Shown: piece after piece, positions 7,727-15,793 of the stretch
How the letters are laid out: every line of letters starts with the position of its first letter
Numbering within the stretch: the first letter of the stretch is position 1
Made by a program: the position numbers and the translations under genes
Notes under the pieces: model-generated
Seen by the model: the letters and a program-made list of their open reading frames with translations, nothing else
The model's database searches: none
What the model was told of the DNA's origin: nothing
Origin: Bacteroidales bacterium
GTDB taxonomy: Bacteria; Bacteroidota; Bacteroidia; Bacteroidales; Azobacteroidaceae
DNA: 22,463 nucleotides
Direction of reading: 5' to 3'
NCBI GenBank assembly: GCA_020860885.1
Contig: JAJBTS010000073.1
Location: forward strand, 1 to 22,463

Positions 7727-8395
7727 ATGGCGCGATTTAATAAAGTACAGGTATTGAGAACCATGTCTGAAACAGGTATGGTTCCGGTCTTTTATCATAA
7801 AGAGATAGAAGTAGCAAAACAAGTCGTTAAAGCTTGTTATGAAGGAGGTGTAAGAGCCTTTGAATTTACGAACCGTGGAGAGTTTGCCCACGAAGTATTC
7901 GGGGAGTTAAGTAAGTACGTAGCGGCCGAATGTCCTGAGCTGATTCTGGGAGTCGGTTCTATTGTCGATGCACCCACGGCTTCTCTGTATATTCAGTTAG
8001 GTGCAAATTTTCTGGTCGGTCCTCTGTTTAATCCGGACATAGCTAAGGTGGCAAACCGGCGGCTTATACCCTATACTCCCGGATGTGGTTCCGTATCGGA
8101 AATAGGATTTGCCCAGGAAATGGGATGTGATATGTGCAAAGTATTTCCGGGGGATGTATTAGGACCGAACTTTGTCAAAGGACTGAAAGCTCCTATGCCC
8201 TGGTCTATGTTAATGGTTACCGGCGGCGTAAAACCCGAAGAAGCCAATCTTAAATCCTGGTTTGATGCAGGAGTTACCTGTGTCGGTATGGGTTCCAACC
8301 TTTTCCCGAAAGAAGTGATCGCTGCTGAAGAATGGAATAAAATTACGGATCTTTGTTACAGTACATTCGAAATAATCAAAAAAGTTAGAAACTAA
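7727..8395 (+). CDS. kdgA: 2-dehydro-3-deoxy-6-phosphogluconate aldolase (KDPG/KHG aldolase)
   Basis: A 222-residue class I aldolase of the Eda family. The Schiff-base lysine is K138 in DMCKVFPGD, and the general acid/base glutamate is E46 in RAFEFTNRG. The phosphate-binding glycine motifs (VTGGVKPEE and GVGMGSN) are at about 165-190. It cleaves KDPG to pyruvate and glyceraldehyde-3-phosphate, the last step of the pathway encoded here. The ATG at 7727 directly follows the heptad repeat, leaving no room for a conventional ribosome binding site outside it. Expression may therefore depend on the repeat's RNA fold or on another start mechanism. Confidence 0.94.
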   Translation: MARFNKVQVLRTMSETGMVPVFYHKEIEVAKQVVKACYEGGVRAFEFTNRGEFAHEVFGELSKYVAAECPELILGVGSIVDAPTASLYIQLGANFLVGPLFNPDIAKVANRRLIPYTPGCGSVSEIGFAQEMGCDMCKVFPGDVLGPNFVKGLKAPMPWSMLMVTGGVKPEEANLKSWFDAGVTCVGMGSNLFPKEVIAAEEWNKITDLCYSTFEIIKKVRN

Positions 8396-8411
8396 TCTTA
8401 AATAATAACAC

Positions 8412-9851
8412 ATGAGAGAAGAAAAACAGAAAATGACGAACTACAGATGGACAATCTGTGCAATGCTTTTCTTTGCTACTACAATTAATTATCTCGACAG
8501 GCAGGTTTTATCCCTGACCTTCGATGAGTTTATCAAACCTGAATTCCATTGGAATGAAGATCATTACGGAACCATTACAGGGCTTTTTTCCCTGGTCTAT
8601 GCAATCGCAATGTTGTTTGCCGGTCGTTTCATCGACTGGATGGGAACCAAGAAAGGATTTTTATGGGCCATTGGTGTATGGTCGGTAGGAGCCTGTATGC
8701 ATGCTTTATGCGGAGTATTCACCGAATATTACGTAGGGGTAGATTCTAAAGCGGCATTGATTGAAGCTACCGGAGATATGGCTGTTCTTATTTCTACCGT
8801 AAGTATGTATGCATTTATTGCCGCACGTACTGTATTGGCTATTGGGGAAGCAGGGAATTTCCCTGCCGCAATTAAAGTAACGGCAGAGTATTTCCCTAAA
8901 AAAGACCGTGCCTACGCAACCAGCATATTTAATGCGGGAGCGTCTATCGGAGCTTTGGTTGCTCCGCTTTCTATTCCTCTTTTAGCAAAACACATGGGAT
9001 GGGAAATGGCATTTATCATTATTGGTGCATTGGGTTTTGTATGGATGGGTTTCTGGGTGTTTGTGTATAAAAAACCGGAAGATCATCCAAAGGTAAATCC
9101 AGCGGAATTGAACTATATCCTATCCGACAGGGAGTCGGAAGATGCAACGGAAAAAGAAGTTGAAGCAGGCCAGCAAAAGAAATTATCTTTCATGGATTGT
9201 TTCAAATACAAACAAACCTGGTCGTTTGCTTTCGGTAAGTTCATGACCGATGGTGTCTGGTGGTTTTTCCTTTTCTGGACTCCTTCTTATTTGAATACGC
9301 AATTCGGAATCAAAACATCCGAAGGTCTGGGAATAGCGTTGATCTTTACTCTTTACCTGATCACTATGCTATCCATTTATGGAGGAAAGCTTCCATCTAT
9401 TATTATCGAAAAAACAGGGAAAAACCCGTACGCTGCCCGTATGCAGGCGATGTTGATCTTTGCATTTATTCCTTTGGTGGTTCTTTTGGCTCAGCCTCTG
9501 GGTACTATTTCACCGTGGTTGCCTATCATCCTGATTGGTTTGGGAGGAGCGGCCCACCAATCCTGGTCGGCGAATATCTTTTCAACGGTCGGCGATATGT
9601 TTCCTAAATCAGCGATCGCAACCATTACCGGAATCGGAGGGATGGCCGGAGGACTGGGATCGTTGTTTCTTCAAAAGTCGGCAGGAATGCTGTTCGTCTA
9701 TGCAGGCGATACGAATATGACTTTCTTAGGATTTGAAGGAAAACCGGCAGGGTATTTCATTATTTTTTGTTTTTGTGCAGTGGCTTATCTGATCGGATGG
9801 GTGGTCATGAAATCTTTGGTACCTCGATACAAACCTATAACAATTGAATAA
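8412..9851 (+). CDS. exuT: MFS hexuronate transporter (ACS family, ExuT-like)
   Basis: A 479-residue inner-membrane protein with about 12 hydrophobic segments. The N-terminal INYLDRQVLS motif (25-34), the RFIDWMGTKKGF loop of motif-A type and the IGEAGNFPAAIK segment are characteristic of the anion:cation symporter (ACS) group that includes ExuT of enterobacteria. Likely role: proton-coupled uptake of galacturonate, glucuronate or their unsaturated derivatives. It begins 16 bp after kdgA. A second in-frame ATG at 8433 (MTNYRW) also fits family N-termini. An extra loop after about residue 100 (TEYYVGVDSKAALIEATG) lengthens the protein relative to E. coli ExuT. Substrate is inferred from context. 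Confidence 0.9.
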   Translation: MREEKQKMTNYRWTICAMLFFATTINYLDRQVLSLTFDEFIKPEFHWNEDHYGTITGLFSLVYAIAMLFAGRFIDWMGTKKGFLWAIGVWSVGACMHALCGVFTEYYVGVDSKAALIEATGDMAVLISTVSMYAFIAARTVLAIGEAGNFPAAIKVTAEYFPKKDRAYATSIFNAGASIGALVAPLSIPLLAKHMGWEMAFIIIGALGFVWMGFWVFVYKKPEDHPKVNPAELNYILSDRESEDATEKEVEAGQQKKLSFMDCFKYKQTWSFAFGKFMTDGVWWFFLFWTPSYLNTQFGIKTSEGLGIALIFTLYLITMLSIYGGKLPSIIIEKTGKNPYAARMQAMLIFAFIPLVVLLAQPLGTISPWLPIILIGLGGAAHQSWSANIFSTVGDMFPKSAIATITGIGGMAGGLGSLFLQKSAGMLFVYAGDTNMTFLGFEGKPAGYFIIFCFCAVAYLIGWVVMKSLVPRYKPITIE

Positions 9852-9874
9852 CTCTAACCTAAAAATAGCATGAT

Positions 9875-11011
9875 ATGAAAAAAAATTTGCTGGTAATCGC
9901 ATTTACCCTTTTATTAATGGCTTGTACTAAAGATCAGGGGGTGATGGTAGAAATTGAAAATACTTCTGCATTAGACCGTAAAGGTGAAATAGTGGAAGTG
10001 GAATGGGAGGCATTGCAGTCTTTTCTGTATGCAACTACTTTTGTTGTAAAGAATGAACAGGGAGAAGAGATCCCTTCGCAGGTTGTATTCCGTGGAAACA
10101 GGGAACCTCAGGCTTTAATCTTTTCTGCTGATGTGCCGGCTAATTCCAAAGTAAATTATTCTATTCAGATAGGAACGCCAATGGATTACGAAAGACGTAC
10201 CTTCGGACGTATTGTTCCGGAACGGAAAGATGATTTTGCATGGGAAAACGCCCGGATCGCTTTTCGTGTTTACGGACCTGCTCTGGCAAACGAAAATCCA
10301 AGCAACGGTATTGATATCTGGTTGAAAAAGACTTCGGATATGATCGTAAATAAATTTTACAAAGAAGAATTGGAAGATGGGAAATCTTATCACATCGATC
10401 GAGGAGAAGGACTGGATTGTTATAAAGTAGGACATACACTGGGAGCAGGCGGAATTGCTCCGTTTGCGGATAGCACAATATGGGTGGGTAACCATTATAC
10501 GACCGCCCGGGTATTGGATTCCGGTGTTTTGCGTACGACCTTCGAACTGACTTACGATTCAGTGAAAGTGAACGATCAGGTAATGTTCCAGAAAATGATT
10601 GTTTCTCTGGATGCCGGCTCTCAACTTAATAAAGCATCCGTTATTTATAATGGAGATTTCGATGCAATGGATTTGGCCGCGGGTATTTTTCTTCATGCCG
10701 AGTTGGGCAATATCCAAACCAATCAGGAAAAAGGGTATGTGGCTTACGCTGAAAATGCTGTTTCCGATGCAGGAGTTCCTGCCGGAAGAAATTATGTAGG
10801 AGTTGTATTTACCACACCTGTAAAAGGGATTTTCCAGAATAATGAACATATAGCAGGGTTAACCAGCTATACGAAAGGAAAACCTTTTGATTATTATTTT
10901 GGAGCCGGATGGTCTGAATGGGGTTTCCAATCGGACGAGGAGTGGTTTAAATACATAGAAGAATATGCTGCTAAAGTCTCCCAACCACTAAATACCAAAT
11001 TGGTTAAATAA
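9875..11011 (+). CDS. DUF4861-family lipoprotein, uronate operon
   Basis: A 378-residue protein with a lipoprotein signal peptide (hydrophobic residues 5-16, lipobox LLMAC with C17). The residues after the cysteine (TKDQ) partly resemble the surface-export signal of Bacteroidota lipoproteins. The body is rich in beta-strand pattern, with conserved-looking motifs YHIDRGEGLDCYKVG (about 172-186) and GWSEWGFQSDEEW near the C-terminus. I place it in DUF4861 from overall pattern. The family has no function I can state with certainty. As last gene of the uronate operon, 23 bp after exuT and before a terminator, it may bind or modify uronate oligosaccharides or sugars at the cell envelope, possibly as a mutarotase-like enzyme. 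That role is inference from context only. Confidence 0.7.
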   Translation: MKKNLLVIAFTLLLMACTKDQGVMVEIENTSALDRKGEIVEVEWEALQSFLYATTFVVKNEQGEEIPSQVVFRGNREPQALIFSADVPANSKVNYSIQIGTPMDYERRTFGRIVPERKDDFAWENARIAFRVYGPALANENPSNGIDIWLKKTSDMIVNKFYKEELEDGKSYHIDRGEGLDCYKVGHTLGAGGIAPFADSTIWVGNHYTTARVLDSGVLRTTFELTYDSVKVNDQVMFQKMIVSLDAGSQLNKASVIYNGDFDAMDLAAGIFLHAELGNIQTNQEKGYVAYAENAVSDAGVPAGRNYVGVVFTTPVKGIFQNNEHIAGLTSYTKGKPFDYYFGAGWSEWGFQSDEEWFKYIEEYAAKVSQPLNTKLVK

Positions 11012-11037
11012 AAGAAATATAATATTGATTTATTATT

Positions 11038-11071
11038 ATCCCCGGCTATACTAAAAGTCGGGGATTTTTTT
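11038..11071 (+). terminator. Intrinsic terminator of the uronate operon
   Basis: The stem ATCCCCGGC / GTCGGGGAT (9 bp with one G-T wobble, 10-nt loop) is followed directly by a run of seven T. It lies 27 bp after the DUF4861 stop codon and closes the seven-gene plus-strand operon. Confidence 0.85.
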
Positions 11072-11149
11072 ATAAAAAGCTTTTTCTTTCTAAAAATTCC
11101 GGATCATCTTAACGTTATTCTTCGGGCAACTCATTCGCAAATTTCTTAG

Positions 11150-11356
11150 TGCTTTTCGCTACCTTTTTGCGATAAGTATCACTACCCCTCCGAGATACTC
11201 TTCGCTACCCTCCCGCGGTAAGTATTGCGACCTCCTCGAGATACTTACCGCGACGGGGTGTAAATACTCTTCGCGACGAGGTGTTAATGCTCTTCGCTAA
11301 CAGGTATAAATACTCTTCGTAACCGGGGGTAGATACTCTTCGCGAATTGCCGTTAA
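11150..11356. repeat. Nine-unit 23-bp degenerate tandem repeat
   Basis: Consecutive units start at 11150, 11173, 11196, 11219, 11242, 11265, 11288, 11311 and 11334, each exactly 23 bp. The first half is best conserved (TACTCTTCGCGAC or close variants) and the second half varies (for example GAGGTGTTAA, GGGGTGTAAA). A poorer copy may precede the first unit. The period is not a multiple of three and the gap lies between converging genes, so it is not coding. Units abut without spacers, so it is not CRISPR-like. Confidence 0.85.
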
Positions 11357-11371
11357 TTTTGTTTAGGATTC

Positions 11372-11446
11372 TTTGAAATTTTTGCACGTGTAAAAATTTC
11401 AAATGCGACTGCGATTTAAAAAAATCACACGTGAGAAAATTTCAGC
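11372..11446. repeat. CACGTG-centred palindrome and its diverged direct copy
   Basis: A 32-bp palindrome at 11372-11403 has 12-bp perfect arms (TTTGAAATTTTT and AAAAATTTCAAA) around G-CACGTG-T. A second copy of its right half starts at 11428 (CACGTG then AGAAAATTTCA), matching 15 of 19 positions. The left part of the second copy is not palindromic with it. It could be a protein-binding site, a terminator-like hairpin for trxB (minus strand) or the relic of a mobile repeat. Confidence 0.65.
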
Positions 11447-11463
11447 TCGCTTGCATCGAATCG

Positions 11464-11521
11464 TTCACTGTTAACTGGTAACTGTTCATTGTTAACTGCT
11501 TACTGTTAACTGGAGACTGTC
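11464..11521. repeat. ACTGNNN heptad repeat at the 3' end of trxB
   Basis: Eight ACTGNNN-type heptads in phase (ACTGTTA, ACTGGTA, ACTGTTC, one diverged ATTGTTA, ACTGCTT, ACTGTTA, ACTGGAG, ACTGTC). The array ends one base before the trxB stop codon at 11523. Unlike the two other copies in the window, no CAGTNNN arm is seen nearby, so it is a single-arm version. Confidence 0.8.
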
Positions 11522-11522
11522 T

Positions 11523-12470
11523 TTACTTTACTTCGATAATATTGAGGTATCGTTCGGCTTCGATAGCTGCGATACATCCGCTGGCCGCAGCGGTTATTGC
11601 CTGACGATAATTAGGGTCAGCTACATCGCCTGCTGCGAAAACCCCGGGAATATCCGTTTTGGTAGTTCCCCAGAGAGTTTTTATGAATCCGTAATCGTCT
11701 ACCGGCAGATAATGCTGGAATACTTTTGAATTCGGATTGTGGCCGATGGCTAAGAAGAAACCGTCTATAGCAATATCGAATTTCTCTTCGTTAGGTTGAC
11801 CCATATTACGGACCAGGTGAGCTCCTTCCAAAACATTTTCTCCGAACAAACCCACAGTGTTGGTATTGAAAAGTACTTCTATCTTTTCATTTCCCAATAC
11901 TCTGTCCTGCATGATCTGAGAAGCCCGGAGCCGGTCTTTCCTTACAATAAGATACACTTTGCCGGCAAGACCTGCTAAGTAAAGCGCTTCTTCGCAGGCC
12001 GAATCGCCTCCTCCTACTACCGCTACGGATCTTTTTCTATAAAAGAACCCATCGCAGGTGGCACAAGCTGACACGCCTTTACCTGCATATTTCATTTCAT
12101 CCGGTATTCCCAACATCTTGGCTGATGCACCTGTACAGATAATCAATGTTTCTGTTTCAATAGTTGTATTCCCGTCGATAACTACTTTGTAGGGCCTTTC
12201 GGAAAGATCGCAGCTGGTAACTACACCCATACGGATATCCGTACCAAAGCGTTCGGCCTGTTTTTTGAAATCTTCCATGATGTCAAAACCGGTGATTCCT
12301 GCGGGATATCCCGGGAAATTTTCAATCTCGGAAGTCATTGTCAACAGTCCGCCCGGTTGCATGCCTTGATAAAGAACAGGTTTGAGATTGGCGCGGGCTG
12401 TATAAATAGCAGCGGTATAACCTGCAGGACCCGAACCTACAATAAGGCATTTTACTTTTTCTGTTTCCAT
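11523..12470 (-). CDS. trxB: Thioredoxin-disulfide reductase
   Basis: A 315-residue flavoprotein of normal TrxB length. The FAD-binding motif GSGPAGYTAA is near the N-terminus (12-21), the redox-active CATC is at 136-139, the NADPH-binding GGGDSACEEA at 153-162, and the second FAD motif GVFAAGDVAD near the C-terminus. It reduces thioredoxin with NADPH in the cytoplasm. It starts 2 bp after the stop of the LolA-like gene, in the order ftsK-lolA-trxB, an arrangement common in Bacteroidales from general knowledge. No clear terminator follows. The repeat zone 11150-11521 lies downstream. Confidence 0.97.
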   Translation of the reverse strand: METEKVKCLIVGSGPAGYTAAIYTARANLKPVLYQGMQPGGLLTMTSEIENFPGYPAGITGFDIMEDFKKQAERFGTDIRMGVVTSCDLSERPYKVVIDGNTTIETETLIICTGASAKMLGIPDEMKYAGKGVSACATCDGFFYRKRSVAVVGGGDSACEEALYLAGLAGKVYLIVRKDRLRASQIMQDRVLGNEKIEVLFNTNTVGLFGENVLEGAHLVRNMGQPNEEKFDIAIDGFFLAIGHNPNSKVFQHYLPVDDYGFIKTLWGTTKTDIPGVFAAGDVADPNYRQAITAAASGCIAAIEAERYLNIIEVK

Positions 12471-12472
12471 AA

Positions 12473-13141
12473 TTATCTTAAATCTATTATTTCTGCATCA
12501 GGATACTTAATCACATTAAATACAAACAAACCATCGGATAAGTTCAGGTTTTTCTCATATTTATTGATGTGGATAATGTTTTCTATTTTATTCTTATAAG
12601 TTATATGGATCTTTACAGGCATAAAGTCCGATGAACTGATCTGCATGACGATTTTAGTCATTTCGCTTTTTTTACTCTGCGGGATTAGTTCCACTTCATG
12701 AGCGTTTCTCCCTTTAATGTCTTTTTTTTCTCCTAAGTATCTGTAGTTACATCCCGCTTTGTACACATTGAATAAGGTGGTTGGATTGATGGCTTGTACT
12801 TCCTCCTGGTTAGGTTCCGTAACATTCACTTCGTCCCATCCTTTTTGTAATACCCATTGTGTTTTACCGTCGAACCAGGTTTCCATATCCGGAACATCCA
12901 GATGGAACTTCGGACCTTTTAGGTCCACTCTTCCGTCGAAACTCTCGGTTACATTTTCACTCACATTTTTAATGTTGATAGTGAAGTAGATAGACATATC
13001 TCCTGCTGCCGAAAATGCCTGAGACGACTTATCCAGCCATTCTTTAGCCTTCGCATCTTTTTGAGCGAAAATAGAAACCGATAAGAGAAGAAATAAAAGG
13101 ATAAGGCTGGTCTGTTTGTATTTTTTTATATTATTTTTCAT
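12473..13141 (-). CDS. LolA-like outer-membrane lipoprotein carrier
   Basis: A 222-residue secreted protein. A Sec signal peptide is clear (KK-rich start, hydrophobic residues 11-24, cleavage near FAQ at 26-27). The mature part has the LolA/LolB half-barrel pattern: an early helix (KAKEWLDKSSQAFSA), then strands including SFDGRVDLKGPKFHLDVPDMETWFDGKTQWVL, and PTTLFNVY in the middle. LolA shuttles lipoproteins across the periplasm. Bacteroidota often have several LolA-like proteins and usually no LolB, so exact role is uncertain. It sits 93 bp after ftsK in an AT-rich gap with no strong promoter visible, and almost touches trxB. Confidence 0.82.
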   Translation of the reverse strand: MKNNIKKYKQTSLILLFLLLSVSIFAQKDAKAKEWLDKSSQAFSAAGDMSIYFTINIKNVSENVTESFDGRVDLKGPKFHLDVPDMETWFDGKTQWVLQKGWDEVNVTEPNQEEVQAINPTTLFNVYKAGCNYRYLGEKKDIKGRNAHEVELIPQSKKSEMTKIVMQISSSDFMPVKIHITYKNKIENIIHINKYEKNLNLSDGLFVFNVIKYPDAEIIDLR

Positions 13142-13234
13142 TGCAATCTTTTTTATAGTCTGTTATTAATATGTTATTGATAAATAATTATTCAGAAAGT
13201 AAATATAACAATTATTTATTGAATGGAAGAATGT

Positions 13235-15709
13235 TTACTTGAGAGTGCTGAATATTTGTTCCAGCTGAAATTCATCCACAATATACACTTCCCGGGCTTT
13301 ACTACCCTGGCTGGGGCCGACCACTCCGGCCGCTTCCAGTTGATCCATCAGGCGACCCGCCCTGTTGTATCCGATAGAGAATTTACGTTGGATCAGAGAG
13401 GTAGAGCCTTGTTGGTGAATTACAATCAGGCGTGCCGCTTCTTCAAACAAAGGATCTTTATCGGATAGGTCTACCGCTCCGGGTTTGTCCGCATTTTCGT
13501 CTCCTACATATTCCGGCAGTTCAAATGCAGTAGGGAATCCCTGTTGATTGCCAATAAACTTGGAAATCTTATCTACTTCCGGAGTATCGACAAAAGCGCA
13601 TTGTACACGCGTCATATCGCTTCCCTGGAAGAACAGTAAGTCTCCGCGTCCTATCAGCTGATTGGCGCCCGGTCCGTCCAGAATAGTCCGTGAGTCAATC
13701 ATAGAAGTTACACGGAAGGCTACGCGGGCAGGGAAATTCGCTTTGATCGTACCTGTAATGATATTGGTCGTAGGACGTTGTGTTGCGATGATCATGTGGA
13801 TTCCCACGGCGCGGGCTTTCTGGGCGATACGTGCTATAGGAAGTTCTATTTCTTTTCCGGCAGTCATGATCAGGTCGCCGAACTCGTCGATAATAACTAC
13901 GATATAAGGCATAAACTTATGTCCTTTCTGAGGATTCAGCCGTCTGTTTACAAATTTCTCATTGTATTCTTTTACATTTCTGGAACCGGCTTTTTGCAAT
14001 AAAGTATAGCGGTCGTCCATTTCTTTGGTAAGAGAATTCAATGTATGGATCACTTTGGTAAAATCAGTGATGATAGGATGTTCCGAATCCGGCAATTTGG
14101 CCAGGAAATGCTTTTCTATCACGGAGTATATACTGAATTCAACCATTTTAGGATCGACCAAAACAAACTTAAGTTCTGCCGGATGTTTTTTATACAACAA
14201 AGAAGTGATGGCAGCATTCAGCCCTACCGATTTTCCCTGTCCGGTAGCACCTGCAACCAGAAGGTGAGGCATTTTGGTAAGGTCGACCATAAACACTTCA
14301 TTGGTGATGGTCTTGCCCAATGCGATAGGGAGTTCGAAGTTGGATTCCTGATATTTCCTGGATGCCAGGATCGAATGCATGGAAACGATTTTAGGATCTT
14401 TGTTGGGTACCTCAATACCTATGGTTCCTTTTCCGGGCATGGGAGCGATGATACGGATTCCTATGGCTGCGAGGCTTAAAGCAATATCGTCTTCCAGATT
14501 ACGTATCTTGGATACGCGGACTCCTTCTTCGGGAACAATTTCATACAAAGTAATGGTAGGGCCTACGGTTGCTTTGATAGACTTGATCCGGATGCCGTAA
14601 TTTTCAAGAGTTTTAATAATCCGGTTTTTATTTTCCGTTTGTTCTTCGTAGTTGACCTGCGTATCGTTGGAATCGTATTTTTTAAGCAGATCCAAAGTCG
14701 GTAACTGATAATGGGAAAGGTCCAAAGTAGGATCGTAAACCCCCAGCTCGGCCAGCAAACGTTCGTATTCCTCTTCTTCATCGCTGGAATTGCTTTTCAC
14801 TACGGGAGTAACCGGAAGTTCTTCCGTTTCTTTCTTTCCCTCTTCGATAAAAGACTCTTCTTCTTCCAATGAATTGATGATTTCAAATTCTTCTTTTTCT
14901 TCCGCCACTTCAAGAACAAAGGGTTTTTCCTCCTGCTTCTCGTCTTCTACCAGGATTTCCGGTTTTTCTTCCAGCAACGGGGTTTCTTCTTTATGGATAA
15001 TCGCAGGAATATTCCTTTCCGTAGTGGTTGTATCTTCTTTCCGGTAAGGCTTCTCTTCCTTTTTCTTTTTAAGTTTGATCCGGGGTGTCAGTTTGAAGAT
15101 CTTGACCATGAAGGGAATCGTATTTGCATTCAGAACGATCATAATAATGATAAATACCAGTAAGATGATCATAAAAGCTCCGGCAATACCGAAATTGCTG
15201 GTAAGAAGATCCGAGATAATAAACCCGTGTTTACCTCCGATGTAAAAAGCGGTTTCCCGGAAGAAACTTCCCAGAAAGAAAGCCAGGGCTACAGACGACC
15301 AGATCATCAGCACCGCGCAGACAACAAAGTTGCTTAACAGGCGGAAATACCGGGCTTTCATTAAACGCAAAGCAATAAAAATGAGAAACAACAGTAAGAA
15401 GAAAGTAGAGATCCCGAACCATTCGTTCATTAAGATATTACTCAGGATAGCGCCGCGCATCCCGGTCCAGTTTTCAATACCTTCTACGGTGCCGTAATGA
15501 AAAAGGGATAAACCCTCTACCTTACTCTGGTCGGCCGCTCCGGTAAAGAAGAATGAAATCATGGAAATACCTGCATAGATAGCAAATACAAGAATGATGA
15601 GCCCGAATATATAATGTGTTGCGCTACTTTGAAAGAAAGCTTTCCATTTAGATAATTTCGATGGTCCGTTTTCCTTTTTCACAGCAGCGACAGGTTTTCT
15701 TTTCGCCAT
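13235..15709 (-). CDS. ftsK: DNA translocase FtsK/SpoIIIE
   Basis: An 824-residue protein from the ATG at 15709 (MAKRKP). The frame is open two codons further to a TTG, which is not preferred. Hydrophobic membrane segments lie at about 33-54, 100-116, 127-149 and 175-195. A long Glu/Lys-rich linker spans about 210-320. The motor has Walker A GATGQGKS at 487-494 and Walker B VVIIDE at 604-609, followed by the IATQRPTTNIITGTIKANFP segment of the FtsK family. A C-terminal winged-helix gamma domain (about 754-815, RKFSIGYNRAGRLMDQLE) would read KOPS-like polar sequences. It pumps chromosome DNA at the septum and supports dimer resolution. It is the first gene of the ftsK-lolA-trxB group and is divergent from proS. 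Confidence 0.97.
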   Translation of the reverse strand: MAKRKPVAAVKKENGPSKLSKWKAFFQSSATHYIFGLIILVFAIYAGISMISFFFTGAADQSKVEGLSLFHYGTVEGIENWTGMRGAILSNILMNEWFGISTFFLLLFLIFIALRLMKARYFRLLSNFVVCAVLMIWSSVALAFFLGSFFRETAFYIGGKHGFIISDLLTSNFGIAGAFMIILLVFIIIMIVLNANTIPFMVKIFKLTPRIKLKKKKEEKPYRKEDTTTTERNIPAIIHKEETPLLEEKPEILVEDEKQEEKPFVLEVAEEKEEFEIINSLEEEESFIEEGKKETEELPVTPVVKSNSSDEEEEYERLLAELGVYDPTLDLSHYQLPTLDLLKKYDSNDTQVNYEEQTENKNRIIKTLENYGIRIKSIKATVGPTITLYEIVPEEGVRVSKIRNLEDDIALSLAAIGIRIIAPMPGKGTIGIEVPNKDPKIVSMHSILASRKYQESNFELPIALGKTITNEVFMVDLTKMPHLLVAGATGQGKSVGLNAAITSLLYKKHPAELKFVLVDPKMVEFSIYSVIEKHFLAKLPDSEHPIITDFTKVIHTLNSLTKEMDDRYTLLQKAGSRNVKEYNEKFVNRRLNPQKGHKFMPYIVVIIDEFGDLIMTAGKEIELPIARIAQKARAVGIHMIIATQRPTTNIITGTIKANFPARVAFRVTSMIDSRTILDGPGANQLIGRGDLLFFQGSDMTRVQCAFVDTPEVDKISKFIGNQQGFPTAFELPEYVGDENADKPGAVDLSDKDPLFEEAARLIVIHQQGSTSLIQRKFSIGYNRAGRLMDQLEAAGVVGPSQGSKAREVYIVDEFQLEQIFSTLK

Positions 15710-15753
15710 ATACAAATGATTTTGAAACTTATAAAATTACATAATAATTTTTG

Positions 15754-15761
15754 TACTTTTG
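15754..15761 (+). promoter_or_regulatory. Candidate -7 element for proS
   Basis: TACTTTTG fits TAnnTTTG and lies 32 bp before the proS ATG. No convincing TTG/TTTG element occurs 17-23 bp upstream, so the call rests on the -7 motif and position in the ftsK/proS divergent gap. Confidence 0.45.
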
Positions 15762-15793
15762 TACTCTGGAAAAAAATAATAAAATAAAATACA

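Noticed and set aside
11150..11356. Possible CRISPR array
   Set aside because: The 23-bp units abut directly with no unique spacers and no cas genes are nearby.
11205..11402. A 65-codon minus-strand open frame across the tandem repeat zone
   Set aside because: It reads through 23-bp repeats whose period is not a multiple of three and has low-complexity repeats with no conserved motif.
14790..15047. Serine-rich plus-strand open frame
   Set aside because: It is the antisense of the Glu/Lys-rich linker of FtsK, a compositional shadow.
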